In this document: piece by piece, positions 15,040-22,568 of the stretch
Layout of the letters: the number at the start of each line of letters is the position of its first letter
Position numbering within the stretch: position 1 is the first letter of the stretch
From: a virus
Reading direction: 5' to 3' (one strand)
DNA length: 27,967 bases
Virus record (IMG/VR): IMGVR_UViG_3300005289_000025
Location: 1 to 27,967 of that record
The notes under the pieces: generated by a model
Seen by the model: only the letters and a program-made list of their open reading frames with translations
The model's database searches: none
Told to the model about the DNA's origin: nothing
Translations under genes and position numbers: made by a program

Positions 15040-15618
15040 ATGAACGCACACCTCACAGAAATCATGCGCCTTATCACCAACCTGATCCGCACCGGCACCG
15101 TGACCGAAGTGGACCGGGAGAACTGGCTATGCCGGGTGAAGGTGGGCGACCTCGAAACCAACTGGATTAACTGGCTGACGCTACGTGCCGGTGGTGCCCG
15201 TACATGGTGGTGCCCGTCACCGGATGAGCAGGTGGTGGTCCTGAGCATGGGCGGTAATCTCGAAACGGCTTTTGCGCTGCCTGCCATCTACTCCAGCCAG
15301 TTTGCGCCGCCGTCGGATTCCGTGGACGGCTGCGTGACGCATTACCCGGACGGGGGCTGGTTTGAGTACGAACCCGCCACCGGGCGTTGGTTCGTCAAAG
15401 GTATCAAATCCATGGTGATCGAGGCGGCTGACAATATCACATTCAAAACCTCGGAGTTTGTCGTGGAGGCCGACACCACGCGCATCAACAGCGAAGTGGT
15501 GATCAACGGCGCAGTAACCCAGGGCGGCGGCCCTATGAGTTCCAACGGGATCGTGGTCGATGACCATGCCCATATCAAAGTCATGAAGGGCGGCGACACG
15601 TCGGGAGGTCCGGTATGA
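15040..15618 (+). CDS. V: Baseplate spike protein gpV
   Basis: gpV is the membrane-piercing central spike. The 192-aa product has the P2-like N-terminal domain (NLIRTGTV, then RAGGARTWW) and a beta-helix region. The apex motif HAH (about residues 176-178) corresponds to the HxH that binds iron at the P2 spike tip. It ends in GGDTSGGPV, like the P2 tail. The start at 15040 aligns with P2, although the ribosome-binding site is poor (TAAGTG close to the ATG). Confidence 0.93.
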   Translation: MNAHLTEIMRLITNLIRTGTVTEVDRENWLCRVKVGDLETNWINWLTLRAGGARTWWCPSPDEQVVVLSMGGNLETAFALPAIYSSQFAPPSDSVDGCVTHYPDGGWFEYEPATGRWFVKGIKSMVIEAADNITFKTSEFVVEADTTRINSEVVINGAVTQGGGPMSSNGIVVDDHAHIKVMKGGDTSGGPV

Positions 15619-15974
15619 CGCTGTATCTCGGCATGAGTCAGAGCAACGGGAAAGCCATTACGGACACGGACCATCTGCGTCAGTCGGTGCGCGATATTCT
15701 GCTGACGCCGCAGGGCAGTCGCGTTGCCCGCCGGGAATATGGCTCCCTGCTGTCCGTCCTGATTGACCAGCCGCAGAACCCGGCGCTACGCCTGCAGATC
15801 ATGTCGGCGGTGTATATGGCCCTGAGCCGCTGGGAGCCACGCCTGACGCTGGACGCCATCACCATCAGTACCAATTTTGACGGCTCCATGGTCCTTGACC
15901 TTACCGGGCAACGCACTAGCGGCGCGCCGGTTTCTCTTTCCGTATCAACAGGAGCAGACAATGGCGGTCATTGA
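15615..15974 (+). CDS. W: Baseplate protein gpW (gp25-like)
   Basis: The 119-aa product (P2 gpW 115 aa) has the gp25-like motifs ILLTPxGxRxxRxxYGS and EPRLTLDxI. It is a baseplate wedge component that starts sheath assembly. ATGA overlap with V, and the end overlaps J by 14 bases. Confidence 0.94.
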   Translation: MTLYLGMSQSNGKAITDTDHLRQSVRDILLTPQGSRVARREYGSLLSVLIDQPQNPALRLQIMSAVYMALSRWEPRLTLDAITISTNFDGSMVLDLTGQRTSGAPVSLSVSTGADNGGH

Positions 15975-16869
15975 CCTTTCCCAGCTCCCCGCGCCGCAGA
16001 TTGTGGACGTGCCGGATTTTGAAACGCTTCTGGCGGAGCGCAAAGCCGCCTTTGTGGCGCTCTATCCGGTGGATGAGCAGGCGGCAGTCGCCCGCACGCT
16101 CGCGCTGGAATCTGAACCCATCACCAAGCAGCTGCAGGAAAGCACTTACCGCGAAGTGCTGCTGCGTCAGCGTATCAACGAGGCCGCGCAGGCGGTCATG
16201 GTGGCGTATGCCCTCGGTGGCGATCTGGACCAGCTCGCCGCCAATTACAACGTCAACCGCCTGACGGTAACGCCAGCCGACAACGACGCAGTGCCGCCGG
16301 TTGCCGCAGTGATGGAAAGCGACGACGCGCTGCGCCTGCGCGTGCCTGCCGCGTTCGAAGGTCTGTCCGTTGCGGGGCCTACGGCGGCCTATGAGTTTCA
16401 CACGAGAAGTGCGGACGGACGCGTGGCAGATGCCAGCGCAACTAGCCCGGCACCGGCGGAGGTCGTGCTGACCGTACTGAGCCGCGAAGGCGACGGCACG
16501 GCAGAGAATGACCTGCTGGCCGTGGTTGAAAAGGCGCTGAACAGCGAGAGCGTGCGCCCGGTGGCGGATCGCCTGATGGTGCGCAGCGCCGAAATTATTC
16601 CGTACAGCGTTGAGGCAACGGTGTTTCTTTATCCGGGACCGGAAGCGGAGCCGGTGATGGCGGCGGCAAAAGCCAGCCTGCAGAAATACATCGCCAGCCA
16701 GACGCGGCTCGGACGTGATATCCGCCGCAGCGCCCTGTATGCCGCGCTGCATGTCGAAGGTGTCCAGCGCGTGGAGCTGGCTTCTCCGTTGGTTGATGTG
16801 GTGCTGGACAAAACGCAGGCCGCCTCCTGCACGCAGTGGAATGTGACCAACGGGGGCACGGATGAATAG
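15961..16869 (+). CDS. J: Baseplate protein gpJ
   Basis: The 302-aa product equals P2 gpJ in length and belongs to the baseplate J-like family (wedge). The ATG at 15961 (MAVIDLSQLP) follows AGGAG and fits the family N-terminus better than an ATG at 15877. It overlaps W and I, giving a tightly coupled W-J-I unit. Confidence 0.94.
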   Translation: MAVIDLSQLPAPQIVDVPDFETLLAERKAAFVALYPVDEQAAVARTLALESEPITKQLQESTYREVLLRQRINEAAQAVMVAYALGGDLDQLAANYNVNRLTVTPADNDAVPPVAAVMESDDALRLRVPAAFEGLSVAGPTAAYEFHTRSADGRVADASATSPAPAEVVLTVLSREGDGTAENDLLAVVEKALNSESVRPVADRLMVRSAEIIPYSVEATVFLYPGPEAEPVMAAAKASLQKYIASQTRLGRDIRRSALYAALHVEGVQRVELASPLVDVVLDKTQAASCTQWNVTNGGTDE

Positions 16870-17467
16870 CCTGCTGCCGCCCGGCTCATCGCCGCTTGAG
16901 CGCCGACTGGCGCAGAGCTGCAGCGGCATTTCCGGGCTTGAGGTGTCGCTACGTGACCTGTGGAACCCGATAACCTGTCCGATCAGTTTTCTGCCGTATC
17001 TGGCGTGGGCGTTTTCCGTGGACCGCTGGGACGAGAGCTGGGCGGAAAGCGTCAAGCGTCGGGTGGTCCAGGATGCGTTCTATATCCATCAGCATAAAGG
17101 TACAACCAGCGCCGTGCGTCGCGTGGTGGAGCCGTTCGGCTTTCTGATCCGCATTATCGAATGGTGGCAGACCGGCGAGCAGCCTGGCACGTTTCGTCTG
17201 GATATCGGCGTGCAGGACCAGGGCATCACGGAAGAAACCTATCTGGAGCTGGAGCGGCTCATCAGTGACGCCAAACCCTGCAGCCGCCACTTGATAGGCA
17301 TGTCCATTAACCTGCAGACCAGCGGGCCGTATTTTGTCGGCGCAGCCACCTATACCGGTGAAGAAATCACGATTTACCCGTACATCAATGAAACCATTAT
17401 TTCCAGCGGCACCGCTTATCAGGGCGGGGCGGTCCACGTAATTGACACAGTGAGAGTGAATCCATGA
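16862..17467 (+). CDS. I: Tail formation protein gpI
   Basis: The 201-aa product (P2 gpI 176 aa) has the family motifs LPPGSSPLERxLA, CPxxFLPYLAWAFSVDxWD and HxxKGTxxAVRRVVEP. It is a baseplate wedge component. It overlaps J by 8 bases and H by 4. Confidence 0.93.
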   Translation: MNSLLPPGSSPLERRLAQSCSGISGLEVSLRDLWNPITCPISFLPYLAWAFSVDRWDESWAESVKRRVVQDAFYIHQHKGTTSAVRRVVEPFGFLIRIIEWWQTGEQPGTFRLDIGVQDQGITEETYLELERLISDAKPCSRHLIGMSINLQTSGPYFVGAATYTGEEITIYPYINETIISSGTAYQGGAVHVIDTVRVNP

Positions 17468-18753
17468 GCGCAAAATTCTATACCCTGCTGACGGAGATCG
17501 GCGCGGCGAAGCTGGCAAGTTCCGCCGCGCTCGGCGTGCCGCTGAACATTACCCGGATGGCAGTAGGCGATGGCGGCGGTATGCTGCCGACACCTAACGC
17601 CCAACAGACAAAGCTGGTTGCTGAAAAGCGCCGGGCCGATCTCAATATGCTGTACATCGACCCGCAGAACAGCAGCCAGATTATTGCTGAGCAGGTGATC
17701 CCCGAAACGGAGGGCGGGTGGTGGATTCGCGAGGTTGGTCTGTTTGATGACACCGGCGCGCTGATTGCCGTCGGCAACTGCCCGGAGAGCTACAAGCCGC
17801 AGCTGGCCGAGGGGAGCGGGCGCACGCAGACCGTGCGCATGGTGCTAATCACCAGTAGCACCGAAAATGTCACCCTGAAAATCGACCCCTCCGTGGTGCT
17901 GGCAACGCGCAAGTATGTCGATGAGAGGGTGTTGGAGTTGAAGGTTTACATAGATGACCAGATGGCGAAACATCTTGCTGCCGCTGATCCGCACCCGCAG
18001 TACGCACCCAAGGCCAGCCCGACGTTAACCGGTACGCCAAAAGCGCCGACGGCAGCAGCAGGAAATAATACAACTCAACTTGCCACCACGGCGTTTGTGC
18101 AGGCAGCCATTGCGGCCCTGGTTAATTCATCCCCCGGCGCGCTGGATACTTTGAATGAGCTGGCTGCAGCGCTGGGCAACGATCCGAATTTTGCCACTAC
18201 TATGACCAATGCGCTGGCGGGGAAAATGGATAAATCCGCCAACGGCACTGATATTGCAGACGTTGCCGCATTCCTGAATAACCTCGGATTAGGTGCCGGT
18301 TCTGCTCTACCTGTGGGTGTGCCGATTCCCTGGCCTCTCGCGGCAGCGCCTGCTGGATGGCTCAAATGCAACGGGGCGGCCTTTACTGCTGTGCAATATC
18401 CTAAGCTGGCTGTGGCTTACCCAAGCCTCAAATTGCCTGACTTACGCGGAGAATTTATGCGTGGTTGGGATGATGGGCGCGGTGTGGATGCCGGGCGAGC
18501 GTTATTGAGTGCGCAAAACTTCGCTATGCAAAATATCACGGGAACAATGGGCCAACTTCAGCTATTTAGCTCAGTCGAGACAGGCGGTGCGTTTACTCAG
18601 GTGAACACCGGGTTAACTACAGGTCTTGTTTCATCCACTGGCAGTGGCTATGGAGTCTCCCGCTGGACCCTGGATGCTTCGCGCGTTGTTAATACCGCAG
18701 GGGAAACTCGTTCCCGTAACATCGCATTCAACTACATCGTGAGGGCTGCATAA
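17464..18753 (+). CDS. H: Tail fibre protein gpH (short, collar-domain tip)
   Basis: This is the receptor-binding fibre. The N-terminal part (about residues 1-150) is the P2-type tail-collar fibre attachment domain (KFYTLLTEIGAAKLA). DPHPQY and the PTLTGTPKAPT...ATTAFVQAAI linker repeat follow. A phage tail collar domain (IPWPLAAAPAGWLKCNG, with LPDLRGEFMRG) comes near residue 280, and the protein ends in FNYIVRAA. At 429 aa it is much shorter than P2 gpH (669). The 3' third is less GC-rich than the 5' part, consistent with exchange of host-range tips. No invertase or inverted tip cassette is seen. Confidence 0.93.
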   Translation: MSAKFYTLLTEIGAAKLASSAALGVPLNITRMAVGDGGGMLPTPNAQQTKLVAEKRRADLNMLYIDPQNSSQIIAEQVIPETEGGWWIREVGLFDDTGALIAVGNCPESYKPQLAEGSGRTQTVRMVLITSSTENVTLKIDPSVVLATRKYVDERVLELKVYIDDQMAKHLAAADPHPQYAPKASPTLTGTPKAPTAAAGNNTTQLATTAFVQAAIAALVNSSPGALDTLNELAAALGNDPNFATTMTNALAGKMDKSANGTDIADVAAFLNNLGLGAGSALPVGVPIPWPLAAAPAGWLKCNGAAFTAVQYPKLAVAYPSLKLPDLRGEFMRGWDDGRGVDAGRALLSAQNFAMQNITGTMGQLQLFSSVETGGAFTQVNTGLTTGLVSSTGSGYGVSRWTLDASRVVNTAGETRSRNIAFNYIVRAA

Positions 18754-19346
18754 TGCAAACAGCAGTATTTGAAAATGGCTTTGCCGTTGTCGCAGGTGAA
18801 ATTGTTGTATTCAACTACGACAACCAGACACGGGTGTATTTGTCTCAGTCAACTGAATACATCCCGATTGGCGTAGGCATCCCGGCAAACGCCTGCACCG
18901 ACAAACCGCTGTCAGCAAAGAGTGGTTATGTTGTCTGCCGAAACGGCAAGTTGACCGGGTGGGAATATAAGGCCGATCATCGCGGTGAAACCGTCTGGAA
19001 TACTAAAACTGGTGACCCCCTACAAATTACAGCACCGGGTGATTACCCTTCGAATACGACTATTTACGAACCTGCGACTCCTTACGATAAATGGAACGGT
19101 GAGTGTTGGGTGACGGATGAGGCCACGCGACAAGAGGCGGAGGTCGTGGCAGCAGAGGCAATGAAAGCTGCGTTGATTAAAGACGCCAGCGAGCAAATCG
19201 CCCCTTTGCAGGATGCGGTTGATCTGGATATGGCAACGGATGAGGAAAAAGCCGCTTTCAACGGGTGGCGAAAATACCGCGTCCTGTTGACTCGTGTGGA
19301 TACCAGCACCGCTCCCGTTGTCTCGTGGCCTAGCGAGCCTACCTGA
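18753..19346 (+). CDS. G: Tail fibre assembly protein gpG
   Basis: The 197-aa chaperone needed for fibre trimerisation has the family C-terminus (WRKYRVLLTRVDTSTAPVVS, then WPSEP), as in caudovirus tail fibre assembly proteins. TAATG overlap with H shows coupling. It closes the V-G operon; a short AT-rich gap follows. Confidence 0.93.
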   Translation: MQTAVFENGFAVVAGEIVVFNYDNQTRVYLSQSTEYIPIGVGIPANACTDKPLSAKSGYVVCRNGKLTGWEYKADHRGETVWNTKTGDPLQITAPGDYPSNTTIYEPATPYDKWNGECWVTDEATRQEAEVVAAEAMKAALIKDASEQIAPLQDAVDLDMATDEEKAAFNGWRKYRVLLTRVDTSTAPVVSWPSEPT

Positions 19347-19411
19347 TTGGTAATCTCCCCAACTGTCTCCATGCATAATCATTCTAAAGTAAATGGCTCA
19401 TGTACAACGTT

Positions 19412-19446
19412 TTGTAGCAATGATTAGTTAATGTATGATGATTAAC
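19412..19446 (+). promoter_or_regulatory. Candidate promoter with overlapping inverted repeat, upstream of the fun-locus gene
   Basis: TTGTAG (19412-19417), a 16-base spacer and TATGAT (19434-19439, 5/6) form a likely sigma70 promoter. An inverted repeat GTTAAT-N8-ATTAAC (19427-19432 and 19441-19446) straddles the -10, which could be an operator. The gene therefore seems to have its own expression, separate from the late operons. Confidence 0.5.
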
Positions 19447-19475
19447 AAATTCCCATTTTTTATGTGAGGTTGACT

Positions 19476-20198
19476 TTGTTTTTCGATAAATTTTTGAGTT
19501 TAATTATAAGTTCTGAATATATCGCTGGTGTTATATCAACCGTTACTGTTGCTTTTTTTATTTACTTTTGTTTGAGGTTCTATAGATTTAAAACCATAGG
19601 TAAGAGGTTTTTTTGCTGTTTTTTAGGTGGGGTTAGGGATTCATTTAAGGAACTGGAGATTATATTCTCAAGTTCTAAAAATACTGATAGGAAAACCCTT
19701 AAAGAAATTAGTGGTGCTGCCAACAATTTTCAGTTTCGCTTGCAGAAAATTATATTCCTAGCATTGGTAATAGTTCTTCTATCAAAGGGTTTCTTTGAGA
19801 TGCTTCAAACGTTTGGCGTCTTTACTCAAAATCCATATGAGTTGAGAAGTTCACACTCCTACGTTTATTACTTTTTGGAAATAAAAACATTGGTGTATGT
19901 TGCAGCGGCGCTCGCAATATCATGTGGGATTCAGTTAGCATACATGTTAATAACAGATGGCCCTGATGAGGCAGTTGATCCATTGATGTTAGGTGTCGCG
20001 TCAACAATTCTCTTAATACTTTCCGATAGTAATGCAAAAGACTGGACATCAGATCGTTCATTCGCTGTGATAATATTGGTAATCTGTCTTCCTGTATTAT
20101 TTGCATGTTCACGCTGGATGCAACGAGTGAGTAAACAGAAAAGAAATGAAAGGAGAGAAAGAAAAATGGAACAAAGTAAAAAGCAAGTCGGCGGTTAA
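19476..20198 (+). CDS. Multi-pass membrane protein of unknown function at the fun(Z) locus (240 aa)
   Basis: I place the start at the TTG at 19476, because GTGAGGT lies 6-7 bases before it. A GTG at 19464 in the same frame has no ribosome-binding site. Hydrophobic segments lie at about residues 14-34, 91-113, 136-159, 166-184 and 195-212. The protein ends in a very basic tail (213-236, many Lys/Arg). A cytosolic-looking region is between segments 1 and 2. The DNA is AT-rich (28% GC at 19561-19620). P2 carries fun(Z), a gene excluding T5, at this place, but I see no similarity to it. A phage-exclusion role is inference. Confidence 0.82.
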   Translation: MFFDKFLSLIISSEYIAGVISTVTVAFFIYFCLRFYRFKTIGKRFFCCFLGGVRDSFKELEIIFSSSKNTDRKTLKEISGAANNFQFRLQKIIFLALVIVLLSKGFFEMLQTFGVFTQNPYELRSSHSYVYYFLEIKTLVYVAAALAISCGIQLAYMLITDGPDEAVDPLMLGVASTILLILSDSNAKDWTSDRSFAVIILVICLPVLFACSRWMQRVSKQKRNERRERKMEQSKKQVGG

Positions 20199-20267
20199 GA
20201 GGATTTTTTGAATCTCCGTCATGTGACTTCTTTAATACAAAGTAACTAGCTCACAAAGGCCATAAGC

Positions 20268-20289
20268 ATGGGGATTTCTATATCCCCAT
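20268..20289. other. Perfect hairpin abutting the FI Ogr box
   Basis: ATGGGGAT (20268-20275) and ATCCCCAT (20282-20289) form a perfect 8-bp stem with a TTCTAT loop. It has no T-tract, and the Ogr box starts at the next base. It may be a terminator remnant insulating the cargo gene from the FI promoter, or a protein-binding site. Confidence 0.5.
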
Positions 20290-20307
20290 TGTGCCACGCC
20301 CCACACA
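20290..20307 (+). promoter_or_regulatory. Ogr-activator box of the FI operon promoter
   Basis: TTGTGCCACGCCCCACACAA contains TGT-N12-ACA. Its centre is 82 bases before the FI start codon. CATAGT at 20345-20350 is a plausible -10 at the spacing expected for an activator bound near -55. Confidence 0.8.
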
Positions 20308-20380
20308 AAGCCCGAAGCGTGCGCCGCGAGCGTATCAATCTGAACATAGTCACACCCCCCCTACACGGAGTGACTGCCTT

Positions 20381-21553
20381 ATGGCTCAGGATTACCACCA
20401 CGGGGTGCGCGTTGTCGAAATCAACGAAGGCACCCGACCCATTACCACGGTGAGCACCGCCATCGTGGGCATGGTCTGCACCGGCGATGATGCCGATGCG
20501 GCAATGTTCCCTCTCAACAAACCGGTTCTGCTGACTGACGTGCTGACTGCCAGCGGCAAAGCGGGCGAGTCCGGCACGCTGGCCCGTTCGCTGGATGCGA
20601 TTGCCGACCAGGCCAAACCCGTCACCGTTGTGGTGCGCGTGGCCCAGGGCGAAACCGAAGCGGAAACCACCTCCAACATCATCGGCGGCGTTACCGCTGA
20701 CGGCAAAAAAACGGGCTTGAAAGCGCTGCTCTCGGCACAGTCCCAGCTCGGCGTGAAGCCGCGCATCCTTGGCGTGCCGGGGCATGATACGCAGGCGGTT
20801 GCCACTGAGCTGCTGAGCGTGGCGCAGAGCCTGCGCGGGTTTGCCTATCTGTCCGCCTACGGCTGCACAACGGTGGAAGACGCCATTGCCTATCGCGCCA
20901 ATTTCAGCCAGCGCGAGGGGATGCTGATCTGGCCGGATTTCATCAACTTTGACACCGTGCTCAATGCCGACGCGACGGCCTACGCTTCCGCCCGTGCGCT
21001 CGGTCTGCGCGCCAAAATTGACGAGCAGACCGGCTGGCACAAAACCCTGTCCAACGTCGGCGTGAATGGCGTTACCGGGCTGTCTGCGGACGTGTTCTGG
21101 GATCTGCAGGACCCGGCAACCGACGCGGGACTGCTCAACCAGAACGACGTCACCACGCTGATCCGCAAGGATGGCTTCCGCTTCTGGGGTTCCCGCTGCC
21201 TGAGCGACGATCCGCTGTTTGCCTTTGAGAACTACACCCGTACGGCACAGGTGCTGGCGGACACCATCGCCGAGGCGCACATGTGGGCGGTGGACGGCGT
21301 GCTAAACCCGTCGCTGGCGCGCGACATTATTGAAGGCATTCGCGCCAAACTGCGCAGCCTGAAAACGCAGGGCTACATCATCGGAGCGGACTGCTGGCTG
21401 GATGAGTCCGTGAACGATAAAGATTCCCTGAAAGCCGGGAAGCTCACTATCGACTACGACTACACGCCGGTGCCACCGCTGGAAAATCTGATGCTGCGCC
21501 AGCGCATCACCGATCAGTACCTGCTGGACTTTTCCAGCCAGGTCAGTGCGTAA
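20381..21553 (+). CDS. FI: Tail sheath protein gpFI
   Basis: The contractile sheath subunit is 390 aa (P2 FI 396). The start at 20381 gives [20 protein letters not shown], the family N-terminus, with GGAG upstream; the open frame further upstream has no homology. The C-terminus ([12 protein letters not shown], then QYLLDF) is also typical. Confidence 0.96.
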   Translation: MAQDYHHGVRVVEINEGTRPITTVSTAIVGMVCTGDDADAAMFPLNKPVLLTDVLTASGKAGESGTLARSLDAIADQAKPVTVVVRVAQGETEAETTSNIIGGVTADGKKTGLKALLSAQSQLGVKPRILGVPGHDTQAVATELLSVAQSLRGFAYLSAYGCTTVEDAIAYRANFSQREGMLIWPDFINFDTVLNADATAYASARALGLRAKIDEQTGWHKTLSNVGVNGVTGLSADVFWDLQDPATDAGLLNQNDVTTLIRKDGFRFWGSRCLSDDPLFAFENYTRTAQVLADTIAEAHMWAVDGVLNPSLARDIIEGIRAKLRSLKTQGYIIGADCWLDESVNDKDSLKAGKLTIDYDYTPVPPLENLMLRQRITDQYLLDFSSQVSA

Positions 21554-21562
21554 GGGGACACC

Positions 21563-22078
21563 ATGGCTTTACCACGCAAGTTAAAACACCTGAACCTGTT
21601 TAACGACGGGAACAACTGGCAGGGGATCGTCGAGTCACTGACTCTGCCGAAATTCACCCGCAAGTTTGAGAAGTATCGCGGCGGCGGGATGCCCGGCGCG
21701 GTGGACGTGGATATGGGGCTGGATGACGGCGCTATTGATACGGAGTTTTCCATCGGCGGTACCGAGCTGCTGCTGTTTAAGCAGATGGGCAAAGCGACGG
21801 TGGACGCCATCCAGCTGCGCTTTACCGGCTCTATCCAGCGTGATGACACCGGCGAAGTGCAGGCCGTCGAGCTGGTCGTGCGCGGACGTCACAAAGAGCT
21901 GGATTCCGGCGAGTGGAAGACCGGCGAAAGCAGCACCACTAAAGTCAGCAGCACCAACAGCTACGCAAAGCTAACCATCAACGGTGAAGTGCTCTATGAG
22001 GTCGATCTGGTCAACATGATTGAAATCGTGGACGGCGTAGACCTGATGGAAGCGCACCGTGATGCCCTCGGCCTCTGA
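21563..22078 (+). CDS. FII: Tail tube protein gpFII
   Basis: The 171-aa product (P2 FII 172 aa) is the major inner-tube protein. It has the family N-terminus (ALPRKLKHLNLFNDGNNW) and internal MPGAVDVDMGLDDG. AAGGGG precedes the ATG. It is followed by a stable hairpin before E. Confidence 0.96.
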   Translation: MALPRKLKHLNLFNDGNNWQGIVESLTLPKFTRKFEKYRGGGMPGAVDVDMGLDDGAIDTEFSIGGTELLLFKQMGKATVDAIQLRFTGSIQRDDTGEVQAVELVVRGRHKELDSGEWKTGESSTTKVSSTNSYAKLTINGEVLYEVDLVNMIEIVDGVDLMEAHRDALGL

Positions 22079-22089
22079 ATAACTTGAAC

Positions 22090-22107
22090 GGCGCGGGCAT
22101 CCGCGCC
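22090..22107 (+). other. GC-rich hairpin between FII and E
   Basis: GGCGCGG/CCGCGCC (22090-22096 and 22101-22107) with a GCAT loop. There is no T-tract. A processing or 3'-stabilising hairpin would help set high sheath and tube expression relative to the chaperone E. That role is inferred. Confidence 0.5.
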
Positions 22108-22131
22108 AGTACCCACTAACAGGACATGAAC

Positions 22132-22434
22132 ATGAGCGATAAACCAACCGAAAAGACCGTGTTGCTGGATACGCCGATCACGCGTGGCAAGACTGAAATC
22201 ACCGAAATTGTGCTGCGCAAACCGCAGTCCGGCGCGCTGCGAGGCACCCGCCTGCAGGCCATCATGGATATGGACGTGGGCGCGATGATGACCGTCATCC
22301 CGCGTATCTCCACGCCGACCCTGACCGCGCAGGAAATGGCGGAGCTGGACCCCGCCGATCTCACCGCGCTGTCGGTTGAGGTGGTGACTTTTTTATTGAA
22401 GAAGTCGGTGCTTGCCGGTTTGCCGACAGCCTGA
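22132..22434 (+). CDS. E: Tail assembly chaperone gpE (zero frame)
   Basis: The 100-aa product is the short tail chaperone. The ATG at 22132 is better spaced from AGGA than the ATG at 22126. Family features are TEITEIVLRKPQSGALRG in the first half and LTAQEMAELDPADL in the second. Near its 3' end lies a slippery T TTT TTA at 22389-22395, by which the longer E+E' form is made. Confidence 0.92.
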   Translation: MSDKPTEKTVLLDTPITRGKTEITEIVLRKPQSGALRGTRLQAIMDMDVGAMMTVIPRISTPTLTAQEMAELDPADLTALSVEVVTFLLKKSVLAGLPTA

Positions 22435-22568
22435 CGGTTGATGACCTGGTGGCAGACATTGCCACCATCTTTCACTGGTCGCCGTCCGTCACTGACGTTA
22501 TGCCGCTAACGGACGTGCTGGAGTGGCGACACAAAGCCATTCAGCGAAGCGGGGCCAGCGATGAGTGA
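22132..22568 (+). CDS. E': Tail chaperone gpE+E' made by -1 frameshift
   Basis: Ribosomes that slip back one base at T TTT TTA (22389-22395) continue in the -1 frame from ATT at 22395 to the TGA at 22566-22568, giving a protein of about 145 aa (P2 E+E' 142). The extension contains DDLVADIATIFHWSPS, a typical E' sequence. P2 uses T TTT TTG at the same place. The extended form overlaps the start of T, whose ATG is at 22561, and acts with the tape measure during tail assembly. Confidence 0.88.

Noticed and set aside
15916-17055. 379-aa minus-strand open frame
   Set aside because: It lies opposite J and the start of I, which are clearly conserved. The translation is rich in Arg and His with no recognisable domain.
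19347-19411. Terminator after G
   Set aside because: No stem with a T-tract was found in this AT-rich stretch, so late transcripts may read into the cargo gene.
20291-20380. N-terminal extension of FI
   Set aside because: The extension begins inside the Ogr box, and the family N-terminus starts at 20381.
20246-21280. 344-aa minus-strand open frame
   Set aside because: Antisense to the sheath gene FI; a shadow frame.
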